From positions 1 through 7,446 of the forward strand of contig JANLFZ010000308.1 in NCBI GenBank assembly GCA_024653385.1: DNA of 7,446 nt. The letters are read 5' to 3'. A model generated the notes under the pieces. The model had not been told where the DNA came from. It saw only the letters and a program-made list of their open reading frames with translations, and did no database searches. Below, in pieces: positions 1 through 5,360 of this stretch (positions are counted from its first letter, which is position 1; every line of letters begins with the position of its first letter). The translations under genes were made by a program, and so were the position numbers. The DNA is from Thermoguttaceae bacterium (GTDB lineage: Bacteria; Planctomycetota; Planctomycetia; Pirellulales; Thermoguttaceae).

Positions 1-43
1 GCTTCGCTTCCTTGGGTTCCATAAGATTGCCCAACTTATTGTT

Positions 44-934
44 TTACAGGCCCTTGGCGATCATGCGTTCGAACATCTCTCGCTGTTCGACGAGAGCCGC
101 GACCAGGTCCTTGGGCGTATCATGGGCTTCCATGAGCACCCAGCCTTGATAGTCCGTCTTGATGAGCAGACGGATCAGGTCTTGGAACGGGTAGTCCTTG
201 CTCTCCAGCCGGCGCACATGGACCGTGGCCCCGAAGCGTTTCCGCACGAGGTTGAAGTTCGCTTCGAGGCCCTCGCCCTGGAGGTCGGCGCCGTTGGAGT
301 TCCAGCACACCGTGGCATTGGGGTGGTCGGCCACGTCCATGATCCGTTTCATGATCGGCAGGGGCGAGCAGGCGCCGTGGACCTCGAGGCGGACTTGTTG
401 TCCGTAGTCGGCCCCGAACGCCGCGACCGTATTCATCGCCTTGCCGATCTGCTCGATCGTCTTTTCTTGCGGGACGCTCTTGGGCAGGTCGTTGGGGCGA
501 ACCTTCACGCCGCTACCGCCCACGTCGTGACTGAGCTTGATGAATGCCTTGGTTTGCTCGATGGCCTTGGCCAGCGCCTTGGGGTCCGGGTGGTGGAAGG
601 CCTCGGCGCTGCCGAGCCCCACCAACTTGACCGGGCTGTCGGCAAATCGCTTCTTGACCTCGGCCCGCTGGGCGGCGCTAAGCGTCGGCTCGACCTTGTG
701 CGCTCGCTCGGTCCGCAGCTCGACCCCCAACACCTTGGCCTCGGCAAGCAAGCGAAGCAAGCTGGGCAGGTCCTCGTCCTTGCCCCAGATGTAGGTGACC
801 ATGCCGAAGGACAGGTTTGCCCCCCGGGTGTCGGCAGCCTGGGCAATTTGTCGCGCCAAGGGCGAAGCCAGCACCGCGGCAGCGCCGAGACCAAGAGGCG
901 TCTTCAGGAAATCGCGTCGGGTAGAACGAAACAT
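44..934 (-). CDS. Tat-exported sugar phosphate isomerase/epimerase-like TIM-barrel protein
   Basis: 296 residues. The N-terminus carries a twin-arginine signal: S-T-R-R-D-F-L-K at residues 4-11, a hydrophobic Ala/Leu stretch at about 13-27, and an A-Q-A cleavage site near residue 33. The protein is therefore likely exported folded, probably with its metal bound. The rest fits the xylose isomerase-like/AP endonuclease 2 TIM-barrel superfamily: G-V-E-L-R at 70-74, L-E-V-H-G at 183-187, V-H-V-R-R-L at 238-243 and L-M-E-A-H-D at 267-272. Glu72, Glu184, His239 and Glu269 are the likely metal or acid/base ligands (inferred from family patterns). The ATG at 934 was chosen over an upstream in-frame start at 1015 because it begins the Tat signal and has AAAGGA 6 nt upstream. 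The stop is TAA. The gene lies downstream of the secreted Sec-candidate gene on the same strand but is separated from it by a terminator. The substrate cannot be told; many planctomycetes carry families of such proteins. Confidence 0.85.
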   Translation of the reverse strand: MFRSTRRDFLKTPLGLGAAAVLASPLARQIAQAADTRGANLSFGMVTYIWGKDEDLPSLLRLLAEAKVLGVELRTERAHKVEPTLSAAQRAEVKKRFADSPVKLVGLGSAEAFHHPDPKALAKAIEQTKAFIKLSHDVGGSGVKVRPNDLPKSVPQEKTIEQIGKAMNTVAAFGADYGQQVRLEVHGACSPLPIMKRIMDVADHPNATVCWNSNGADLQGEGLEANFNLVRKRFGATVHVRRLESKDYPFQDLIRLLIKTDYQGWVLMEAHDTPKDLVAALVEQREMFERMIAKGL

Positions 935-940
935 CGGCGT

Positions 941-946
941 TCCTTT
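941..946 (-). promoter_or_regulatory. Ribosome binding site of the Tat-exported isomerase-like gene
   Basis: AAAGGA read on the minus strand lies 6 nt before the ATG at 934. It decides the start in favour of the Tat signal and against the 27-residue-longer frame beginning at 1015. Confidence 0.65.
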
Positions 947-986
947 CGTGCAAGAATCAGGGCAAGCCGGGCCAACGGCCCTTCCC

Positions 987-1015
987 ATTGTGCATCGCCC
1001 GCCAAGCGCACGCAA
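987..1015 (-). promoter_or_regulatory. Weak sigma70-like promoter candidate for the Tat-exported isomerase-like gene
   Basis: On the minus strand TTGCGT (1015-1010) and CACAAT (992-987) are separated by 17 nt, about 50 nt ahead of the start codon. The spacing is ideal but each hexamer matches the E. coli consensus only partly. The terminator upstream implies that this gene needs its own promoter, which is the main reason to list this one. Confidence 0.25.
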
Positions 1016-1081
1016 CCGCTGTGCGTGCCTGCTGTTGGTTGGAGCCGAAGGCTTCCGGCGGCGCTGGACGCCGTTGGACCC

Positions 1082-1127
1082 AAGAAAAACGCGAGGCGGG
1101 CCGCGGAAGCGTCCGCCACCCGCCTCG
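1082..1127 (-). terminator. Intrinsic terminator of the secreted UGA-containing gene
   Basis: On the minus strand a perfect 9-bp arm pair (1127-1119 with 1100-1092, core GAGGCGGG/CCCGCCTC) encloses a second 5-bp stem (GCGGA at 1116-1112 with TCCGC at 1107-1103, AGCG-type loop). A run of five T follows within 2 nt of the stem. This is a textbook rho-independent terminator. Its stem begins 20 nt after the TAA at 1148-1150 but about 200 nt after the UGA at 1331-1333. It therefore argues that the transcript's last coding gene ends at 1148. It also separates this gene from the Tat-exported isomerase-like gene downstream. Confidence 0.8.
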
Positions 1128-1147
1128 ACATGCTTCTTGCCCGTTGG

Positions 1148-1333
1148 TTACTGCGTCGCCTTCGCCTGCTCCTTCTCGGCCGGGAGGGCTTCGATCACGA
1201 TGGGCAGCGTCGCCTCCAACTTGCCATAGAGGTCGAGCGTATCATACGAAATCGTCGCGACGAACGTCTCTTGCTTGCCGTTGATCTTCAGATCCTTCGG
1301 TACTCGCCACGAGTACCCACATGTCCCCCCTCA
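1148..1333 (-). other. In-frame coding continuation after UGA: probable selenocysteine codon plus 60-residue C-terminus
   Basis: The UGA at 1333-1331 is followed, with no frame change, by 60 sense codons and a TAA at 1150-1148. The peptide starts G-G-T-C-G-Y-S-W-R-V-P-K, has alternating beta-like segments (E-T-F-V-A-T-I-S-Y-D, then L-Y-G-K-L-E-A-T-L-P-I-V-I) and ends in a charged Glu/Lys/Ala tail. 49 of the 60 codons end in G or C, like the rest of the gene. The first ten codons include ACA, TGT, CGA and GTA, unusual here and lying around the hairpin. The extension completes the truncated beta-rich domain. With Sec at residue 536 and Cys540 it makes a U-x3-C motif in an exported protein, suggesting thiol/selenol redox chemistry or metal binding (inference). 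The alternative is a nonsense mutation in a longer ancestral gene. No other frameshift or stop is present, which favours recoding or a very recent lesion. Confidence 0.7.
1299..1317 (-). promoter_or_regulatory. SECIS-like hairpin downstream of the in-frame UGA
   Basis: On the minus strand GGTACTCG (1317-1310), loop TGG (1309-1307), CGAGTACC (1306-1299): a perfect 8-bp stem with a 3-nt loop. It starts 13 nt after the UGA, so the apical loop lies 21 nt from the UGA. Bacterial SECIS elements are hairpins inside the reading frame just after the UGA, with a G near the start of the apical loop and a UGA-to-loop distance of roughly 16-37 nt (from memory of the published bacterial model). This hairpin satisfies those points. 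Whether a SelB protein binds it cannot be judged, and no selenocysteine machinery is in the window. Confidence 0.55.
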
Positions 1334-2938
1334 GCCAAAGGGCATTCGCCCCTGGGCTACTTCTTCGCCGGCCGCGTTGCGGATGACGATCTGGGGATCG
1401 AGCCGGGCGTACTCGGGTACGGTGACTTCCTCACCACCCAGCCGGTACTTCAGATCGCCGGTCTTCTTGGTCGTGTCCCAAAGGCCCGTGATCATGATCT
1501 TCTGCCAGGGCTCCGAGAGCATCGCGCGGATGGCCACTTGGCCCCCCGGCTTGAAGGACTGATTCTTGGGCGGGCCCAGGAAGACCACCTCGGGCTTGCC
1601 CGAAAACTCCAGCACGCAGGGCTTGTCCTTGCGCACCTGCACCGAGAAGGCCGGTGACTTCGAGCTAACCGCCGGCAAGTAATCGGTCGACGGCCGGCAC
1701 GCAAACCGTAACCGCCCGTACTGGATGGTCAGCGAGACGGGCTGGTAGTCGCCGACGGGTACTTTGTACTGGCGCGGGAGCGTCTTGGGGGGCACCAAGG
1801 TGGGCTCGCCCAACGGAACCGTGCCCTGTTTCGACACGAGGGTTCCCACCATCCCGAGGTCGGTAATCGTGCGCCCGCCGGGACCGACTTCGAGGATCCC
1901 CATGTCGCCCCGGTAGGGTTGGAGCGTCAGCTTGTCGCCGGTGGGGCTGGCGCTGAGCGTGGCCAGTTGCCCGTCGATCCAACGGAAGTCGCCCAGGCTG
2001 CCCGGGCGCAAGAGCCGCAACGCGCTTGTGGCCGGTGCGACCGGATACAGTTCGAGCTGCACCAGGGGGCTATCGTAGCGGCCGGTAATGGTCCGCGACT
2101 GGGTCAGCAAGGCCACGTACTCCTCACCCCCGAGCTTGATCTTCCCCTTGCGCATCGTCGCGGGGATGAACATCAAGATCCCTTGGTCGCGGGTGACGGA
2201 GGCCAGCCACGGAACGATCCGAAACGGCTTCTCGCCCAACGGCGGGCCGAAGTCGAACGGCACCTCCAAGGCGTCGAACACCTGCGGCAGAATCGGGCTC
2301 CCGGGACCAAAGGGGTCGGCCTCTCGGCTCGTCTTGAAAGGCGACTGTTTGGCGAGTTCGACGACCCCGTCGTTGGTCAGATCGAGGTCGCCGTTGCGGT
2401 CGAAGTAGAGGCGGTCGAACTTCGCCGCCGGGTTGCTCACGATCGCTCGCGACGTGCGCTTCTTGACGCCGGCCTTCGCAGCCTCCTCCTCGCCGCTGTC
2501 TTTCGTCGCCTCCTTGGCGGGTTCCTTCGTCGTGCCGGGCGGAGACTCTTCGCCCGACGCGTCAAGCACGAAGTAATACGTCTTTCCCGACTTGGGATCG
2601 AGCGGATCGCCCCCGAAGCTTACGGCCCCGTATAGCGGGCGCTGGGCCTTGAGCTTGGGATAGGCCTTCACCTCCTTGCTGGGCGAGGCACTGCACCGGG
2701 CGTACGGCCCGCGCGGAATCGGATACCGGCCCGGCGTGTCCTTGCCGAACTCGAAGGCCGACACCTCTTCCATCGTGAAGACCACCGGCCCCTTAAGCGC
2801 GGCCTTCTTTTTCTTGGCCGGGGCTTTTTGCTTGGCCCCCGCCTTTTTGGCCGGGCCGTCTGGCTCTGCCGCGCGGGCGGGGGGGCCCAACGCCAACATC
2901 GTCAGGACGAGTCCGGCAATCAGCCAGATCTTCCTCAT
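1331..2938 (-). CDS. Secreted planctomycete protein of unknown function, ending at an in-frame UGA (probable selenoprotein, N-terminal 535 residues)
   Basis: 535 residues up to the UGA, or 596 if the UGA is decoded as selenocysteine and translation runs to the TAA at 1148. A Sec-type signal peptide (M-R-K then a hydrophobic Ile/Leu/Ala stretch) ends at A-R-A near residue 23. A Lys/Ala/Pro-rich segment follows (about 29-49), and a Lys/Glu-rich linker lies at about 128-162. Residues 180-190 read D-R-N-G-D-L-D-L-T-N-D, resembling an EF-hand-like calcium loop. The remainder looks beta-rich, with a last Ig-like unit (about 445 onward) that is cut short at ...G-R-M-P-F-G if the UGA is a stop. I recognise no catalytic domain. 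The start is the ATG at 2938: AAGGAGG lies 5 nt before it, whereas the in-frame ATG at 2941 is only 2 nt away and the GTG at 2944 overlaps the Shine-Dalgarno sequence. The gene is transcribed away from the isomerase/rhaM pair. Confidence 0.85.
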   Translation of the reverse strand: MRKIWLIAGLVLTMLALGPPARAAEPDGPAKKAGAKQKAPAKKKKAALKGPVVFTMEEVSAFEFGKDTPGRYPIPRGPYARCSASPSKEVKAYPKLKAQRPLYGAVSFGGDPLDPKSGKTYYFVLDASGEESPPGTTKEPAKEATKDSGEEEAAKAGVKKRTSRAIVSNPAAKFDRLYFDRNGDLDLTNDGVVELAKQSPFKTSREADPFGPGSPILPQVFDALEVPFDFGPPLGEKPFRIVPWLASVTRDQGILMFIPATMRKGKIKLGGEEYVALLTQSRTITGRYDSPLVQLELYPVAPATSALRLLRPGSLGDFRWIDGQLATLSASPTGDKLTLQPYRGDMGILEVGPGGRTITDLGMVGTLVSKQGTVPLGEPTLVPPKTLPRQYKVPVGDYQPVSLTIQYGRLRFACRPSTDYLPAVSSKSPAFSVQVRKDKPCVLEFSGKPEVVFLGPPKNQSFKPGGQVAIRAMLSEPWQKIMITGLWDTTKKTGDLKYRLGGEEVTVPEYARLDPQIVIRNAAGEEVAQGRMPFG

Positions 2939-2943
2939 CATCA

Positions 2944-2950
2944 CCTCCTT
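2944..2950 (-). promoter_or_regulatory. Strong Shine-Dalgarno deciding the start of the secreted UGA-containing gene
   Basis: AAGGAGG on the minus strand precedes tandem candidate starts GTG (2944), ATG (2941) and ATG (2938). Spacing is 5 nt to the ATG at 2938 and 2 nt to the one at 2941; the GTG overlaps the site. The ATG at 2938 is therefore the preferred start. Confidence 0.75.
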
Positions 2951-3112
2951 CTACCAGCGGGGGCATCTCGCCACGGCGGGTCCCAACGTCTTCTGAGAAC
3001 TGCTGTCCCGCATTGCCCGAAGAACGTGCGGGAAACCCGAGCGAAGCATCGCCCAACGGAACGAGCCCCAGCGCCTTGCGGCCGGGGCAATAGAGAACTT
3101 CGCGGATCGCAT

Positions 3113-3131
3113 GGCACTCGACACGAGTGCC
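3113..3131. promoter_or_regulatory. Perfect inverted repeat, arms GGCACTCG / CGAGTGCC, 3-nt spacer
   Basis: An 8-bp perfect dyad with a 3-nt centre, about 175 nt upstream of the leftward secreted-protein gene. Read on the minus strand it is GGCACTCG-TGT-CGAGTGCC, differing from the SECIS-like hairpin at 1299-1317 in one loop base and one base pair that changed in both arms. It could be an operator or an RNA hairpin in the leader. The dyad is certain; its role is unknown. Confidence 0.4.
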
Positions 3132-3141
3132 CAAGAAACGG

Positions 3142-3168
3142 CTCAGCGGAACTGCGACCGCCGCTGAG
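3142..3168. promoter_or_regulatory. Perfect inverted repeat, arms CTCAGCGG / CCGCTGAG, 11-nt loop
   Basis: A second perfect 8-bp dyad only 10 nt from the one at 3113-3131. Together they could form tandem hairpins in a leader transcript of the leftward gene or a regulator-binding region. There is no T-run on either side, so it is not a convincing terminator. Confidence 0.35.
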
Positions 3169-3423
3169 GTGCGCTGCCGGCCCACGGGACATCACGGACC
3201 CGCCGCGCCCAAGGTTGCCCAACGCCACCCGTTGGAACCCCATGCGTTGCGGGCCGTCGATCTCGAAAACACGCCGTCACGTTGGCCATTCCGCGCTATT
3301 ACCCAACCGGTCCGGCGAGCAATCGCCCGCCCCAACCCGTCGGATCACGACCGCTAGTCTAGTCGATTGCCGCAGTGTTCACAAGCACCCTGGGCCGTGG
3401 AGAACAAGGCCGGGTGGGGCGGC

Positions 3424-3452
3424 TTGCCAAACGCCTTCAGGGGGGCTATAAA
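3424..3452 (+). promoter_or_regulatory. Sigma70-like promoter of the isomerase-rhaM operon
   Basis: TTGCCA (3424-3429) and TATAAA (3447-3452) with a 17-nt spacer: five of six matches to each consensus hexamer. Transcription would start near 3459, giving a leader of about 150 nt before the ATG at 3612. The leader holds a hairpin at 3488-3505 (AGCAGGG-CAA-CC with one bulged base, then CTGCT) and other short GC-rich dyads. Promoter rules are taken from the general bacterial consensus. Confidence 0.5.
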
Positions 3453-3611
3453 CGGGGTCTTCCGATTGCCGGGAAAAAAGGACCGGGAGCAGGGCAACCG
3501 CTGCTGGGGACTTTGCCGATTTTCGCGGCGAATAACCGCAAGAACGGGACCGCCCCTTTTGGGCCCCCCGATCCTGGCGACCACGCGAAACTCGAGTACA
3601 GGGAGTCGAAC

Positions 3612-4646
3612 ATGGCGGCTGATTATCGGTTCTCGTTCGGTCCGTGGAACATTCACGAGGGGGCCGATCCGTTCGGGCCCGCGGTGCGGCCGAGGATCGA
3701 ATTCGCCAAGAAGCTGGCGATGTACAAGCAACTCGGGTTCGACGCGGTGCAGTTCCACGACGACGACGCCGTGCCCGACCTCGAGGGCCTCTCGCCCGCG
3801 GAGATCACCAAGAAGGCCGCCGAGGTGAAGAAGATGCTCGATGGCGAGGGGCTGGTGGCCGAGTTCGTCGCCCCGCGGCTCTGGGAAAATCCCAAGGGGA
3901 TTGACGGGGGATACACGTCGAACTGCCCCGAATGCCGCCGGTGGGCCGTCGAACGCACGTTCCGCGCGGTCGACATCGCCAATGCCCTCGGCACCAACAT
4001 GCTCGTGTTCTGGCTGGCGCGCGAGGGCACCTATGTGCGCGAGTCCAAGAACGCGATCCAAGCCCACCAGCACCTGGTCGACGCGATGAACCAGGTGCTC
4101 CAGTACGACAAGAAGATCACGATCGCCATCGAGCCCAAGCCCAACGAGCCGATGGACCATGCGTATTTGCCCACGATCGGACACGCCTTGGCGATCGCCG
4201 CGCGCACGGTCGACCCCAGCCGGGTCGGCGGGTTGATCGAGACGGCCCATGCCCTGTTGGCGGGACTCGATCCGTCGGACGAGATGGCGTTTGCACTGTC
4301 GATGGGCAAGCTCTGGAGCGTCCACCTGAACGACCAGAACGGCCTGAAGTTCGACCAGGACAAGACGTTCGGCGCGGCGAACCTCCGCGCGGCGTATAAC
4401 CAGGTGCGGGTGCTCGAGCTGGGAGGCTATCCTGCCACCGGCCGGTTCGTGGGCCTCGACGTGAAGGCCATGCGCACGCAGAAGGCCGAGTCCGCCACCC
4501 GGCATCTGGCCAACTCGCGGACGATCTTCCTCGCGCTGGTCGAAAAAGTCCGCTCGTTCCCCAAGGATGTCGAACGCCAGTGCATTGCCGACCGCGACTA
4601 CGAGGCCCTCGAACTAGCCGTGATCCAGCACCTGCTGGGCAAGTAG
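3612..4646 (+). CDS. Xylose-isomerase-family aldose isomerase (possible rhamnose-type substrate)
   Basis: 344 residues, cytoplasmic, no signal peptide. Motifs align without effort to class I xylose isomerase: F-H-D-D-D (catalytic His49 and Asp52), V-F-W-x2-R-E-G (132-139), I-E-P-K-P-N-E-P (Glu174 ligand, Lys176), E-T-A-H-A-L-L-A-G-L (Glu210, His213), K-L-W-S-V-H-L-N-D-Q-N-G-L-K-F-D-Q-D (Asp248, Asp250) and L-D-V-K (Asp283). The enzyme should interconvert an aldose and a ketose using two divalent metals. It is shorter than actinobacterial XylA (about 388 residues). At the position of XylA Asp245 it has His238; L-rhamnose isomerase of the Pseudomonas stutzeri type also has His there, and the next gene is rhaM, so a deoxyhexose substrate is plausible. 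The ATG at 3612 has GGGAG 6 nt upstream; the frame is open further upstream but that part is leader-like. The stop is TAG. An 88-nt gap to rhaM suggests one operon. Confidence 0.85.
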   Translation: MAADYRFSFGPWNIHEGADPFGPAVRPRIEFAKKLAMYKQLGFDAVQFHDDDAVPDLEGLSPAEITKKAAEVKKMLDGEGLVAEFVAPRLWENPKGIDGGYTSNCPECRRWAVERTFRAVDIANALGTNMLVFWLAREGTYVRESKNAIQAHQHLVDAMNQVLQYDKKITIAIEPKPNEPMDHAYLPTIGHALAIAARTVDPSRVGGLIETAHALLAGLDPSDEMAFALSMGKLWSVHLNDQNGLKFDQDKTFGAANLRAAYNQVRVLELGGYPATGRFVGLDVKAMRTQKAESATRHLANSRTIFLALVEKVRSFPKDVERQCIADRDYEALELAVIQHLLGK

Positions 4647-4668
4647 GGATTACGGCAATCGTTCACGT

Positions 4669-4687
4669 GCGTGCCCCCGGGGCACGC
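4669..4687 (+). other. Intercistronic hairpin between the isomerase gene and rhaM
   Basis: GCGTGCCC, loop CCG, GGGCACGC: a perfect 8-bp GC-rich stem (9 bp as a DNA dyad) lying 22 nt after the isomerase stop and 47 nt before the rhaM start. There is no T-run, so termination is unlikely. It may set the relative expression of the two genes by stabilising the upstream message (inference). Confidence 0.45.
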
Positions 4688-4734
4688 TCACGGATCATGG
4701 TGCCTGCGAGGCCGTCGTTCGGAAGGAGACTCCC

Positions 4735-5070
4735 ATGCAGCGGCACGGTTGGGTCATCGGCCTATGTCCCGAAAAGGTCGAGGAGTACAAACGCCTGCAC
4801 GCGGCGGTCTGGCCGGGCGTGCTCCGGATGATCAAGGAGTGCCACATCCAGAACTACTCGATCTACTTGCGCCAGATCGAGGGCAAGCCGTACCTGTTCA
4901 GCTACCTCGAGTACACGGGCGACGATTTCGACGCCGACATGGCCCGCATGGCTGCCGACCCGACCACGCAGGCGTGGTGGGACCACTGCAAACCCTGCCA
5001 GGTGCCGCTACCGGATCGCGCCCCGGGCGAATGGTGGGCGACCATGGACGAGGTGTTCCACCTCGACTGA
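4735..5070 (+). CDS. rhaM: L-rhamnose mutarotase
   Basis: 111 residues, the usual size for the RhaM family (about 104 in E. coli). It interconverts alpha and beta anomers of L-rhamnose so that the isomerase receives its preferred form. The family's active-site residues are present at nearly the same numbers as in E. coli: Tyr18, the proton-donor His22 (in E-E-Y-K-R-L-H, followed by W-P), Tyr41 (N-Y-S-I-Y-L) and the Trp-Trp pair at 81-82. The C-terminus M-D-E-V-F-H-L-D is typical. It acts in the cytoplasm as a small alpha/beta dimer. AAGGAG lies 6 nt before the ATG. It follows the xylose-isomerase-family gene on the same strand, which makes a sugar-uptake or polysaccharide-use role likely. Related mutarotases for other sugars (for example fucose) exist, so the exact sugar is less sure than the family. 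Confidence 0.88.
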   Translation: MQRHGWVIGLCPEKVEEYKRLHAAVWPGVLRMIKECHIQNYSIYLRQIEGKPYLFSYLEYTGDDFDADMARMAADPTTQAWWDHCKPCQVPLPDRAPGEWWATMDEVFHLD

Positions 5071-5120
5071 CAGGTCCCTCCCTCGATCCGCACGATCCCT
5101 GCGACCGCGGGGCGCGGCGG

Positions 5121-5360
5121 TCATTGGGTGCCGCTGTCTCGCGGACACGAGCCGTGAGGGCACGCCTCTTGGGCCGGGTAGCCCATCAATTGCAGCCACC
5201 GCTGGGCTGCCGCCTCCCATCGCCGCGCTGCCTGGAGGTCGCCCTTGCGCTGGAGTTCGCGCGCGAGATACAGACAGCGTATCGCGTCCACTGCCGAGAG
5301 GATCTCGATTTCCTGTTCGTCTTGCTTGTTCTCGTTCATGACCTGTGGCGAGCTGTACAT
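5121..5360 (-). CDS. Small hypothetical protein with helical core
   Basis: 79 residues from the ATG at 5360. Alternative starts are TTG at 5393 (90 residues) and ATG at 5339 (72 residues); none has a good Shine-Dalgarno, so the start is uncertain. Codons are strongly G/C-ending, unlike a chance frame. The centre (E-I-E-I-L-S-A-V-D-A-I, then L-A-R-E-L-Q-R-K-G-D-L-Q-A-A-R-R-W-E-A-A-A-Q-R-W) looks like two amphipathic helices, similar to a single TPR-like helical hairpin. The tail has three residues between two Cys (C-P-H-G-S-C). There is no signal peptide or membrane segment. It ends convergently 50 nt from rhaM and lies downstream of the WD40 gene on the same strand. I do not recognise a family. 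Confidence 0.55.
   Translation of the reverse strand: MYSSPQVMNENKQDEQEIEILSAVDAIRCLYLARELQRKGDLQAARRWEAAAQRWLQLMGYPAQEACPHGSCPRDSGTQ

Larger units (their letters stand above)
2951..3423. other. Gene-free divergent region with several inverted repeats
   Basis: No reading frame here on either strand has convincing codon use, a ribosome site or a recognisable product; the open frames are chance frames of GC-rich DNA. It separates the leftward secreted-protein gene from the rightward isomerase gene and should hold the promoter of the former, though I see no clear -35/-10 pair on the minus strand. It contains two neighbouring perfect 8-bp inverted repeats (3113-3131 and 3142-3168) and a looser GC-rich dyad at about 3067-3088 (CCCC-AGC arm against GGC-CGGGG). 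Confidence 0.6.

Noticed and set aside
1..22. ATG at 22-20 on the minus strand starting M-E-P-K-E-A-K, possibly the next gene downstream
   Set aside because: Only seven codons are visible and there is no clear ribosome site, so a gene cannot be supported.
1331..1333. Simple pseudogene explanation for the in-frame UGA
   Set aside because: Not excluded, but ranked second: there is no other lesion, the codon bias persists to the TAA, a SECIS-like hairpin lies at the right distance, and the terminator follows the distal stop.
122..1657. Long plus-strand open frame of 511 codons, opposite the Tat-exported isomerase-like gene and the end of the secreted gene
   Set aside because: It crosses two genes and an intrinsic terminator, has no family resemblance, and is explained by the scarcity of stop codons opposite G/C-ending codons.
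3113..3146. A second UGA followed after 11 nt by an 8-bp hairpin on the minus strand, resembling another selenocysteine site
   Set aside because: The frame around this UGA shows no coding character on either side; the UGA is simply part of the neighbouring dyad arm CCGCTGAG.
3375..3611. Upstream in-frame extension of the isomerase by 79 codons
   Set aside because: It overlaps the promoter and leader, shows no family similarity, and the ATG at 3612 has its own ribosome site and starts the protein where the family does.
3354..4505. 383-codon minus-strand open frame
   Set aside because: Antisense shadow of the xylose-isomerase-family gene, whose catalytic motifs are intact on the plus strand.
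5103..5122. GACCGC/GCGGTC dyad between convergent rhaM and the small gene
   Set aside because: It could be a bidirectional terminator, but the stem is only 6 bp, it has no T-run on either strand, and it overlaps the small gene's stop codon.
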